Assembly (NCBI GenBank): GCA_904502005.1
Contig: CAJGDC010000073.1
Location: 1-6,151, forward strand
Reading direction: 5' to 3'
DNA from: an uncultured Alistipes sp.
GTDB taxonomy: Bacteria > Bacteroidota > Bacteroidia > Bacteroidales > Rikenellaceae
DNA: 6,151 nucleotides
Both the position numbers and the translations under genes were made by a program. The notes beneath the pieces were generated by a model, which saw nothing but the letters and a program-made list of their open reading frames with translations, was not told where the DNA came from and did not search any database. Position 1 is the first letter of the stretch; each line of letters opens with the position of its first letter. This document shows positions 1 to 5,805 of the stretch, piece after piece.

Positions 1-188
1 TCTGCATATGGTGCTGGACCCTCGGTGTGGAGGTGGTGGATGTGTACATCCTTAAACTCGCCATTGCGACCTCTCTCGCACATAGCCTTAATCAGGCACT
101 GTGGTGCTGATGCTACTGAACTGAGGTGAATGTGATCACCTGACTTGATTACCTTTACAGCCTCTTCTGCTGTTACAAACTTAATCAT
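1..188 (-). CDS. Acetyl-CoA hydrolase / CoA-transferase family protein, N-terminal part (cut by window edge)
   Basis: The minus-strand frame from ATG at 188-186 is open to the window edge and gives 62 residues starting MIKFVTAEEAVKVIKSGDHI and ending near HLHTEGPAPYA. The order TAEEAVKVIKSGD, then a small-residue stretch (LSSVASAPQ), then DVHIHHLHTEGPAPY matches the N-terminal domain of the family that includes acetyl-CoA hydrolase, 4-hydroxybutyrate CoA-transferase and succinyl-CoA:acetate CoA-transferase. These enzymes move CoA between acyl groups in the cytoplasm, often in acetate, succinate or butyrate fermentation. The HxHTEG segment leans towards the 4-hydroxybutyrate/acetyl-CoA transferase branch, but the catalytic glutamate and the C-terminal domain lie outside the window, so substrate cannot be assigned. 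It starts 36 bases after the infB stop, on the same strand, with no promoter match or terminator between, so read-through from infB is likely. A weak AAGAG lies just before the ATG. Confidence 0.8.
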   Translation of the reverse strand, partial: MIKFVTAEEAVKVIKSGDHIHLSSVASAPQCLIKAMCERGRNGEFKDVHIHHLHTEGPAPYA

Positions 189-224
189 AGCTCTTAATTA
201 TTTAGTATAGGTTGTTAATATTGT

Positions 225-2960
225 TTATTTTCTCTTTACCTCGACCTGCTCGTATCCCTCAATGATATCGCCGACCTTGATGTCGTTGTATGACTCGATA
301 TTCAGACCACAGTCGTGACCAGTGAGTACCTCCTTAACATCGTCCTTGAATCGCTTGAGTGAGCCCAGGCGACCTGTGTGGATAACGATACCGTCACGGA
401 TTACGCGGATAGGGGTGTTACGCTGAATCTTACCCTCGCGGACAATACCTCCGGCGATAGTTCCCACCTTTGAAATCTTGAAGGTCTCAAGTACCTCAAC
501 AGAGCATACAATCTCCTCCTTCATCACTGGCTCAAGCATACCCTCGATAGCATCCTTAATCTCGTTAATTGCATCGTAGATAATTGAGTAGAGGCGAATC
601 TCAATCTCCTCCTTCTCAGCCAGACGACGTGCCGCAGCCGATGGACGAACCTGGAAGCCGACGATAATAGCATTTGATGCTGTAGCAAGCAGAACGTCGC
701 TCTCCGAAATCTGACCTACAGCCGAGTGGATAACGTTCACCTGAACAGTCTCCTTAGAGAGCTTAATCAGTGAGCCTGACATAGCCTCCACTGAGCCGTC
801 TACGTCACCCTTAACGATGATGTTGAGCTCCTTGAATGAACCGATAGCAATTCGGCGACCAATCTCGTCGAGTGTAACGTGCTTCTGAGTCATCAGACCC
901 TGCATACGCTGCAACTGCTCACGCTTATTTGCCACCTCACGAGCTGAACGGTCATCCTCCATTACGTTGAATGAATCACCTGCCTGCGGTGCACCATTAA
1001 GACCGAGCAACTGTACTGGTGTTGATGGGCCTGCCTCAGTAACCTTCTTACCATTCTCGTCAAACATAGCCTTTACACGACCTGTATATGTACCAGAGAG
1101 TACCACATCACCGATGCGGAGTGTTCCCTCCTGTACGAGCACTGTAGCAACATAGCCACGACCCTTGTCCAGTGTAGACTCGATAACGGCACCCTTAGCA
1201 CGCTTGTTTGGATTTGCCTTAAGGTCGAGAAGCTCAGCCTCGAGAAGCACCTTCTCCAAAAGTTTCTCAAGGTTAAGACCCTGCTTTGCAGATACATCCT
1301 GGCTCTGGTACTTACCACCCCAATCCTCAACAAGGAAGTTCATACCGGCAAGCTGCTCCTTAATACGCTCAACATTTGCAGCAGGCTTATCAATCTTGTT
1401 GATTGCAAATACCATAGGTACACCTGCCGCCTGCGCGTGGTTGATAGCCTCGATAGTCTGTGGCATCACGCTGTCATCAGCAGCAACGATGATAATTGCA
1501 ACGTCGGTAATCTTAGCACCACGTGCACGCATCGCTGTAAATGCCTCGTGACCTGGAGTATCAAGGAAGGTAATCTTCTGACCATTAAGCTCTACAGAGT
1601 ATGCACCGATGTGCTGGGTGATACCTCCTGCCTCGCCGGCAATAACGTTGGTCTTACGGATGTTATCAAGCAATGAGGTCTTACCGTGGTCTACGTGACC
1701 CATAACGGTTACGATTGGTGGACGAGGCATAAGGTCCTCGGCTGCATCAATCTCCTCATCACCGATAGCCTCCTGAATTTCTACAGACACGAACTCAGTT
1801 GTAAAGCCAAACTCCTCGGCTACAACTACAAGTGCCTCAGCGTCAAGACGCTGGTTGATAGATACCATAAGACCGAGGTTCATACATGCTGAGATGACCT
1901 CCATAGGAGATACGTTCATCATTGTTGCAAGCTCACTCACGGTTACAAACTCAGTAACCTTGAGTACCTTGCGCTCCATCTCCTCGCGCTCGATAGCCTC
2001 GTTCATACGCTCACGAACCTCCTCGCGCTTCTCCTTACGATACTTAGCACCCTTATTCTTAGCACCCTTAGCTGTTAGGCGTGCAAGGGTGTCCTTAACC
2101 TGCTTTGAAACCTCCTCGTCAGAAACCTCTGGACGAACAACCGGCTTTGGCTGTGGCTTTTGATGCTTCTTCTTGCCACCACCTTGCTGTTGCTGGTTGT
2201 TATTATTGTTATTCGGGCGATTCTCCTGACGATTCTTCTTGCCGCCGCCCTGCTGAGGCTGCTGGCGAGTGATGTCAACCTTCTCCTCCTTAATCTTCTT
2301 ACGGCGATGCTTGCCACCTGGAACCATACCGGTAACATCCATCTTACCAAGAATCTGTGGGCCGCTGAGTGTTGGCGCCTCGGTAGGGCGGAACTGTGCA
2401 CTTGGACGGCTCTCAGTAGCACTTGGCTCAGCCTTTGGCTGCTCTGGCTGCTGTGCCGGCTTTGGCTGCTCAGCAGGCTTTGGAGCCTCAACCTGTGGTT
2501 TTGGCTGCTGCTTAGGCTTAGGCTGCTGCTGTGGCTGTGGTTTAGGCTGCTCTGCAGGCTTTGGAGTCTCAACCTGAGGCTTTGGAGCCTCTGGCTTAGG
2601 TTGCTGAGGCTTTACAACGTTGCCATTCTTGTCAAGCTCAACACGGCCAAGAATGCGAGGCTGCTGTGCAATCTCGTCACGCACCTCAATATTGCGCTTT
2701 GGCTGTGGCTTTGGCTCCTCAATAGATATGGTCTCCTTTTTGGTTGATATCTTCTCGCGGATACTATCTCTGCTAGAGGCAGAAGAGCGGTTTGCGCCGA
2801 ACTCCTTCTCTACAAGAGCGTATGCCTCGTTGCTAATCTGTGTATTTGGCGAGCCATCTGTGGCTACACCCTTCTTGCGAAGGAAGTCAGCAAGAGTATT
2901 TAATCCCACTTTGAACTCCTTTGCAACCTGAATGAGGCGTAATTTTCTTGCGTTCTCCAT
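225..2960 (-). CDS. infB: Translation initiation factor IF-2
   Basis: This GTPase brings fMet-tRNA to the 30S subunit and promotes 50S joining. The 911 residues show: an IF2_N-like helical domain at about 3-55; a disordered Lys/Pro/Gln-rich linker at about 80-275 with an Asn/Gln run at 249-259; a charged helix at about 280-333; a second IF2_N-like domain at about 334-387; then the G domain. All G motifs are intact: G1 GHVDHGKT (421-428), G2 GGITQHIGAY (445-454), G3 DTPGHEAF (467-474, with His471), G4 NKID (521-524) and G5 SAK (557-559). Domains II, III and the fMet-tRNA-binding C-terminal domain follow, up to VEVKRK. The first 20 codons already fit the IF2_N domain, so the ATG at 2960 is the natural start. 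No Shine-Dalgarno is seen, only an A-rich GAAAGAAATAATAT stretch. It follows nusA after an unusually long 101-base gap containing two hairpins, and probably shares the rimP promoter. Larger than E. coli IF-2 (890 aa) only through the linker. Confidence 0.97.
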   Translation of the reverse strand: MENARKLRLIQVAKEFKVGLNTLADFLRKKGVATDGSPNTQISNEAYALVEKEFGANRSSASSRDSIREKISTKKETISIEEPKPQPKRNIEVRDEIAQQPRILGRVELDKNGNVVKPQQPKPEAPKPQVETPKPAEQPKPQPQQQPKPKQQPKPQVEAPKPAEQPKPAQQPEQPKAEPSATESRPSAQFRPTEAPTLSGPQILGKMDVTGMVPGGKHRRKKIKEEKVDITRQQPQQGGGKKNRQENRPNNNNNNQQQQGGGKKKHQKPQPKPVVRPEVSDEEVSKQVKDTLARLTAKGAKNKGAKYRKEKREEVRERMNEAIEREEMERKVLKVTEFVTVSELATMMNVSPMEVISACMNLGLMVSINQRLDAEALVVVAEEFGFTTEFVSVEIQEAIGDEEIDAAEDLMPRPPIVTVMGHVDHGKTSLLDNIRKTNVIAGEAGGITQHIGAYSVELNGQKITFLDTPGHEAFTAMRARGAKITDVAIIIVAADDSVMPQTIEAINHAQAAGVPMVFAINKIDKPAANVERIKEQLAGMNFLVEDWGGKYQSQDVSAKQGLNLEKLLEKVLLEAELLDLKANPNKRAKGAVIESTLDKGRGYVATVLVQEGTLRIGDVVLSGTYTGRVKAMFDENGKKVTEAGPSTPVQLLGLNGAPQAGDSFNVMEDDRSAREVANKREQLQRMQGLMTQKHVTLDEIGRRIAIGSFKELNIIVKGDVDGSVEAMSGSLIKLSKETVQVNVIHSAVGQISESDVLLATASNAIIVGFQVRPSAAARRLAEKEEIEIRLYSIIYDAINEIKDAIEGMLEPVMKEEIVCSVEVLETFKISKVGTIAGGIVREGKIQRNTPIRVIRDGIVIHTGRLGSLKRFKDDVKEVLTGHDCGLNIESYNDIKVGDIIEGYEQVEVKRK
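2457..2582 (-). repeat. Internal duplication in the IF-2 linker (27-residue period)
   Basis: IF-2 residues 127-141 (PKPQVETPKPAEQPK) recur at 154-168 (PKPQVEAPKPAEQPK) with one change. The two 45-base copies lie at 2538-2582 and 2457-2501, 81 bases apart, and are also close at the DNA level, for example GCAGGCTTTGGAG in both on the plus strand. They lie within a wider Lys/Pro/Gln-rich coding stretch (about 2436-2720). The in-frame period suggests local duplication within the disordered linker rather than a mobile repeat. Confidence 0.8.
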
Positions 2961-2993
2961 ATATTATTTCTTTCTATTTAACAATGTTTTGGT

Positions 2994-3012
2994 GTTACGA
3001 CAATCTCGTAAC
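2994..3012 (-). other. Second hairpin in the nusA-infB gap
   Basis: GTTACGA and TCGTAAC form a 7-bp perfect stem around a 5-base loop, 19 bases past the first hairpin. On the minus strand ACCAAAACATTG follows, so there is no U run. With the first hairpin it makes most of the upstream half of the 101-base gap structured, while the infB-proximal part is A/T-rich and probably open for ribosome binding. Confidence 0.45.
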
Positions 3013-3030
3013 CAGATTTTGGGGAACATG

Positions 3031-3057
3031 GGTGTTTGAACTAAGAGCTCAAACACC
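3031..3057 (-). other. Hairpin in the nusA-infB gap, nusA side
   Basis: GGTGTTTGA and TCAAACACC (3057-3049 with 3039-3031 on the minus strand) form a 9-bp perfect stem with a 9-base loop, starting 4 bases after the nusA stop. The following bases are CATGTTCCCC, with no U run, so it is not a standard intrinsic terminator. It could protect the nusA mRNA end, mark a processing site, or weaken read-through into infB. Confidence 0.55.
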
Positions 3058-3061
3058 ATTA

Positions 3062-4303
3062 TTACTCTTCACTCTGCTCAAGCTCGCTCTTCAATGTAGC
3101 GATAATAGCCTCTGCCTGCTCAATCTCAAGGTCTGCACGCTCAGCAATCTCCTCAGCTGTAAGGGCAACAACTGCCTTTGCGCGGTCAAGACCTACAGCA
3201 GAGAGAGCCTCAATCTGCCAGCCCTCGATAACATCAGAGAACTCAGAGAGTGGGAAGTCGCCACCCTCGATGTTACGGTAAACATCAATGTTATAGCCTG
3301 TAAGCATCTTTGAGAGCTTGATGTTGAGTCCACCCTTACCAATCGCGAGTGATACCTGATCTGGATCGAGGTATACAGATGCTGTCTGACGCTCCTCGTC
3401 TACGATAATCTCGGTAGTCTTTGCTGGGTTGAGTGAACGCTGGATAAGCAGCTGTGTGTTAGAGGTGTAGTTAATAACGTCAATATTCTCGTTATGCAAC
3501 TCCTTTACGATTGTATAGATACGAGCACCCTTCATACCCACGCAAGAACCTACAGGGTCAATGCGGTCGTCATAAGACTCAACAGCAACTTTTGCACGCT
3601 CGCCAGGGATGCGGGCAATCTTCTTGATTGTAATCAGACCATCATAAATCTCTGGTACCTCAGCCTCGAACAGACGCTCAAGGAACTGATTTGCTGTACG
3701 TGAGAGGATAATGCGAGGCTGGTTGTTGTTCATCTCTACGCTCTTAACGATAGCCTTCAGGGTGTCACCCTTGTGGTAGAACTCACCAGGAATCTGCTCG
3801 GTACGAGGCAAGATAAGCTCATTCTCATCGTCATCAAGGATAAGCACCTCCTTCTTCCATACCTGATAAATCTCGCCGGTGATAATCTCACCTACGCGGT
3901 CGCGGTACTTCTCGTAGAGATTTGCCTTCTCAAGGTCAAGGATTCGTGAAGCGAGGTTCTGACGCAATGAGAGCACTGCACGACGACCAAAAGATTCAAA
4001 GGTAATTGGGTCGGTGTACTCATCGCCAACCTCGTAAGATGGGTCGATAGCCTGAATCTGAGAGAGTGAAATCTCGCGTACGTCATCCTCAAACTCCTCG
4101 TCGGCTACAACAACGCGGTTACGCCAAATCTCAAGGTCGCCCTTGTCGGCATTGATGATGACATCAAAATTCTCGTCGGTGCCATACTGCTTCTGCAGGG
4201 CATGACGGAAGACATCCTCAAGAACCTCAATCATTGTAGACTTGTCAATGTTCTTCAGCTCTTTGAACTCTGCAAAGTTGCTGATAAGGTTTAAGTTGTT
4301 CAT
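3062..4303 (-). CDS. nusA: Transcription termination/antitermination protein NusA
   Basis: NusA binds RNA polymerase and nascent RNA and tunes pausing, termination and antitermination. The 413 residues follow the family order: an N-terminal RNAP-binding domain at about 8-125 (FAEFKELKNIDKSTMIEVLE near the start), an S1 domain at about 133-204, KH1 at about 210-283 with the GMKG loop at 256-259 inside the very conserved GERAKVAVES / DRIDPVGSCVG region, and KH2 at about 284-345 with GKGG at 322-325. A helix-hairpin-helix-like segment (WQIEALSAVGLDRAKAVVAL, then AEEIAERADL) sits at about 362-407. It is shorter than E. coli NusA (495 aa) because the second acidic repeat is absent, as is usual outside Proteobacteria. 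The start at 4303 leaves a short leader before the conserved FAEFKELKNID block, as in other Bacteroidales. It lies 24 bases after rimP with no promoter between, and 101 bases before infB. No recognisable Shine-Dalgarno. Confidence 0.97.
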   Translation of the reverse strand: MNNLNLISNFAEFKELKNIDKSTMIEVLEDVFRHALQKQYGTDENFDVIINADKGDLEIWRNRVVVADEEFEDDVREISLSQIQAIDPSYEVGDEYTDPITFESFGRRAVLSLRQNLASRILDLEKANLYEKYRDRVGEIITGEIYQVWKKEVLILDDDENELILPRTEQIPGEFYHKGDTLKAIVKSVEMNNNQPRIILSRTANQFLERLFEAEVPEIYDGLITIKKIARIPGERAKVAVESYDDRIDPVGSCVGMKGARIYTIVKELHNENIDVINYTSNTQLLIQRSLNPAKTTEIIVDEERQTASVYLDPDQVSLAIGKGGLNIKLSKMLTGYNIDVYRNIEGGDFPLSEFSDVIEGWQIEALSAVGLDRAKAVVALTAEEIAERADLEIEQAEAIIATLKSELEQSEE

Positions 4304-4327
4304 TGTTTTGACTTTTTATATTGTTAA

Positions 4328-4792
4328 TTATTTGTAATCCAGATACTCCTTTGCGCTCTTAATCTGCTCAAAGCTCAGTGTGCGAACTATGTGCTGAAGC
4401 TCCTTGCGCTTGCGGCCCTCAACGGCAACCTTCTCGTCATAGCTTACGGTTATGCCCTGCTCATTTGCACTGTCAAGAGTCGCTAAAATTTTGATACCAT
4501 CCTTGAGTAGAATCTCCATAGTAGAGCCTACAATCTTCTGATACTGACGCAGCAACTTGAGTGGCTCGCCAATGCCTGCACTGGTTACGGTGAGTGAGAA
4601 ATCCTCTACATCACGGTCAAAAACTGCATCAACAGCACGCGAAACAGCAACGCAAGTATCTATAGATACTCGGCTGTCTGCATCCAAAACAAGTGTAATC
4701 TCATTTGATGGGGTGCACTGGCACTCCACAATAAAAACATCGCTACCAGCAAGATGCTCCTCTACTACCTCTACTAACTTGTTGATTTCCAT
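4328..4792 (-). CDS. rimP: Ribosome maturation factor RimP
   Basis: RimP is a cytoplasmic factor that assists assembly of the 30S ribosomal subunit. The 154-residue product has the N-terminal alpha/beta domain (about 1-80), including FIVECQCTPSNEITLVLDAD and the conserved SAGIGEPLK (71-79), the counterpart of the SSPGLDRPL motif in other RimPs. An SH3-like C-terminal domain follows (about 85-154: VGSTMEILLKDG, then GITVSYDE and a basic GRKRKEL). Length is typical (E. coli 150 aa). An in-frame ATG at 4828 would add 12 residues, but that extension (MYHNKNKYYYNI) is only translated A/T-rich leader and lies 4 bases behind a hairpin, so I choose the ATG at 4792, which begins MEINKLVEVVEEHL. It is the first gene of rimP-nusA-infB, driven by the promoter at 4868-4899, and the stop is 24 bases before nusA. 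The family is divergent, so identity rests partly on this context, which is very consistent. Confidence 0.93.
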   Translation of the reverse strand: MEINKLVEVVEEHLAGSDVFIVECQCTPSNEITLVLDADSRVSIDTCVAVSRAVDAVFDRDVEDFSLTVTSAGIGEPLKLLRQYQKIVGSTMEILLKDGIKILATLDSANEQGITVSYDEKVAVEGRKRKELQHIVRTLSFEQIKSAKEYLDYK

Positions 4793-4832
4793 TATATTAT
4801 AATAATATTTGTTCTTGTTATGGTACAAAATA

Positions 4833-4851
4833 AGGGGACTCTCTGTCCCCT
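4833..4851 (-). promoter_or_regulatory. Hairpin in the rimP leader
   Basis: On the minus strand, AGGGGAC (4851-4845) pairs perfectly with GTCCCCT (4839-4833) around an AGAGA loop. It would sit about 10 bases into the predicted mRNA leader. TTATTTTGT follows it, U-rich but interrupted. It may stabilise the mRNA 5' end or act as a weak attenuator. The structure is seen directly; any role is inferred. Confidence 0.6.
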
Positions 4852-4867
4852 CGCCTCATTCACACCA

Positions 4868-4899
4868 CAAAAGTAGAGATTTTTATTTAGAAAACCAAA
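4868..4899 (-). promoter_or_regulatory. Promoter of the rimP-nusA-infB cluster (Bacteroidota type)
   Basis: The minus strand has -33 TTTG (4899-4896), a 20-base spacer and -7 TACTTTTG (4875-4868), a full match to TAnnTTTG. A run of A residues lies just upstream of the -33 box, and AAATTTGGT is shared with the tRNA-Arg promoter. The predicted start near 4861 gives a leader of about 70 bases before the rimP ATG at 4792. No other full match lies in the gaps inside the cluster, so this is probably the main promoter for all three genes. Confidence 0.75.
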
Positions 4900-4950
4900 T
4901 TTTTTTATGGTAAATAGATGATAATGAGTCGATAATTAGTGTAATAACAG

Positions 4951-4974
4951 AAAAAGGTCACCTATTGGTGACCT
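4951..4974 (-). terminator. Intrinsic terminator after tRNA-Arg
   Basis: On the minus strand, AGGTCACC and GGTGACCT form a perfect 8-bp stem (4967-4974 with 4955-4962) around an AATA loop, followed directly by TTTT (4954-4951). It begins 6 bases beyond the tRNA discriminator base. This is a textbook hairpin plus U-run, and it separates the tRNA from the rimP promoter. Confidence 0.9.
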
Positions 4975-4980
4975 CTTCAG

Positions 4981-5054
4981 TGACTCCGCCAGGATTCAAA
5001 CCTGGAACCGCTTGATCCGTAGTCAAGTACTCTATTCAGTTGAGCTACGGAGCC
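4981..5054 (-). tRNA. tRNA-Arg, anticodon ACG
   Basis: The minus strand folds into a complete 74-nt cloverleaf. The acceptor stem is GGCTCCG/CGGAGTC (one G-U), the D stem GCTC/GAGT, the anticodon stem CTTGA/TCAAG with loop CTACGGA, and the T stem CCAGG/CCTGG with loop TTTGAAT. The five-base variable loop is CGGTT. Loop positions 34-36 read ACG, which decodes CGN arginine codons, mainly CGT, after A34 is deaminated to inosine. The discriminator base is A and the 3' CCA is not encoded (next bases are CTG), so it must be added after transcription. The D loop (AACTGAATA) has G18-A19 instead of G18-G19 and the T loop has T56 instead of C56; see findings. The gene has its own promoter (5073-5104) and a terminator 6 bases past its 3' end, so it looks monocistronic. 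Confidence 0.97.
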
Positions 5055-5072
5055 ATTTGCTGATTGCGAGTG

Positions 5073-5104
5073 CAAATATAGGGGCTTTTTTTTTAACCAC
5101 CAAA
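5073..5104 (-). promoter_or_regulatory. Promoter of tRNA-Arg (Bacteroidota type)
   Basis: The minus strand has -33 TTTG (5104-5101), a 20-base spacer and -7 TATATTTG (5080-5073), a full match to TAnnTTTG. The predicted start near 5066 gives a leader of about 12 bases before the tRNA 5' end at 5054. An A-rich stretch precedes the -33 box and is shared with the tail of the upstream terminator. Confidence 0.75.
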
Positions 5105-5108
5105 TTTT

Positions 5109-5151
5109 TTGAAGAAAAAAGTGCGATTTTTTTGAAAAAATCGCACTTTTT
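5109..5151 (-). terminator. Terminator after the outer membrane protein gene
   Basis: A 17-bp perfect stem pairs 5116-5132 (AAAAAGTGCGATTTTTT on the plus strand) with 5135-5151. On the minus strand it begins 17 bases past the stop and is followed by a T-rich tract (TCTTC, about 5111-5115), with the A/T ends of the stem also giving U residues. The GTGCGA/TCGCAC core is flanked by A and T runs on both sides, so the hairpin looks symmetrical and could end transcription in either direction. Confidence 0.85.
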
Positions 5152-5168
5152 ATAATTTTTTCTCCTTT

Positions 5169-5639
5169 TTAGAAGCAATATACGCAGCTTAGACCGAAGT
5201 TTAGCCAGCTACCAGTGAAGCCACCACCATTAACGCAGAGTAGTCCTACGCCTGGGGTATAATCAACAGCGAGTTTAATAGGTACCTTGTTAAATTTGAT
5301 ACCGAACTTAGCGTCGCCGGCAACACCTGCATATACGCCACCATTATCCTTTAGATAGAGAGCAACCTGTGGACCAACACCTGCATCGAAGAACCATGTG
5401 CCAGCCTTTGGAGTCCAGTCCCAGTTGCCGATATTCCACTGATGAAGAACAGTGATGTCAAGGTTTAGACCCGATGGAAATGCAATACCCAGACGAGCAT
5501 CGAGATAATTCTCAGATGCAAAGTGATACTCTCCCTGAAGTTGAACTCCGGCGTTGATGCGAGCACCAATACCCCAGCCTTGTGCAGATGCGCTTGCTGC
5601 AAAGAATACAAATGCTAAAGCAAGAAATAATTTCTTCAT
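5169..5639 (-). CDS. Small secreted beta-barrel-like outer membrane protein, unknown function
   Basis: The 156-residue product starts with a clear Sec signal peptide: two lysines, a hydrophobic core (LFLALAFVFFAA), and an SASA-Q site giving probable cleavage between 19 and 20. The rest alternates polar and hydrophobic residues in short amphipathic strands broken by Gly/Asn/Asp turns, for example GIGARINAGVQLQGEYHF, YLDARLGIAF, WFFDAGVGPQVALYL, GVYAGVAGDAKFGIKF and IKLAVDYTPGVGL, and it ends in Phe, as outer membrane barrels do. The pattern KVPIKLAVDYTPG recalls the small barrel proteins common in Bacteroidota, so about eight strands in the outer membrane is my inference. I do not recognise a specific family or ligand. 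No lipobox is present; Cys135, Cys152 and Cys155 are all near the C-terminus. The gene has its own promoter (5688-5719) and terminator (5116-5151), so it is probably transcribed alone. The start at 5639 sits exactly before the signal peptide; no Shine-Dalgarno is seen. Confidence 0.85.
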   Translation of the reverse strand: MKKLFLALAFVFFAASASAQGWGIGARINAGVQLQGEYHFASENYLDARLGIAFPSGLNLDITVLHQWNIGNWDWTPKAGTWFFDAGVGPQVALYLKDNGGVYAGVAGDAKFGIKFNKVPIKLAVDYTPGVGLLCVNGGGFTGSWLNFGLSCVYCF

Positions 5640-5687
5640 AATCGATAATTCTTAATTGTTAAACAATACTTCTCTATAATTCTTTAT

Positions 5688-5719
5688 CAAAGATATGGAT
5701 TTTTTTTCTCTTTTGCAAC
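5688..5719 (-). promoter_or_regulatory. Promoter of the outer membrane protein gene (Bacteroidota type)
   Basis: The minus strand has a -7 box TATCTTTG (5695-5688), a full match to TAnnTTTG, and a -33 box GTTG (5719-5716) that matches three of the four bases of TTTG, with 20 bases between. This predicts a start near 5681 and a leader of about 40 bases before the ATG at 5639. The spacer is A-rich. Inferred from consensus only. Confidence 0.65.
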
Positions 5720-5753
5720 AGATATTGCATATTTTTCTAATACCTATATATAT

Positions 5754-5788
5754 AATAAGAGAGGATGCTATTTGCATCCCCTCTTATT
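5754..5788 (-). terminator. Hairpin terminator after ppdK
   Basis: A 15-bp stem pairs 5754-5768 with 5774-5788 around a 5-base loop. Read on the minus strand, the 5' arm is AATAAGAGGGGATGC and the 3' arm GCATCCTCTCTTATT, with a single G-U wobble. It lies 18 bases past the ppdK stop. The downstream tract (TATATATATAGG) is A/T-rich but not a clean U run, so termination strength is uncertain. The stem is close to symmetrical and could also work on the plus strand. Confidence 0.75.
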
Positions 5789-5805
5789 GTCTATTTAGAT
5801 ATAGT

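Noticed and set aside
2075..2572. A 165-residue minus-strand frame rich in Ser, Gln and Arg overlapping infB
   Set aside because: It is a shifted frame of the same low-complexity linker, with no domain pattern and no start context. It does not indicate a frameshift, because IF-2 runs uninterrupted for 911 residues.
2457..2582. Repeat-spaced stretch that might suggest a CRISPR array or tandem regulatory sites
   Set aside because: There are only two imperfect 45-base units, in frame within infB and encoding the same residues; there are no unique spacers or leader.
2160..2747. A 195-residue plus-strand open frame rich in Leu and Trp, resembling a membrane protein
   Set aside because: It is the antisense of the Lys/Pro/Gln-rich IF-2 linker; repeated Gln and Pro codons read backwards give Leu/Trp runs. 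IF-2 is unmistakable on the other strand and the frame has no promoter or homology signal.
3031..3057. Intrinsic terminator between nusA and infB
   Set aside because: The stem is followed by CATGTTCCCC, not a U run, and infB has no full promoter match of its own, so complete termination here would leave it silent. I list it as a hairpin only.
4793..4828. Upstream start of RimP at 4828 (166 residues)
   Set aside because: The added 12 residues are an Asn/Tyr-rich translation of A/T-rich leader, and the ATG is only 4 bases behind a hairpin. Usual RimP length and N-terminus fit the ATG at 4792.
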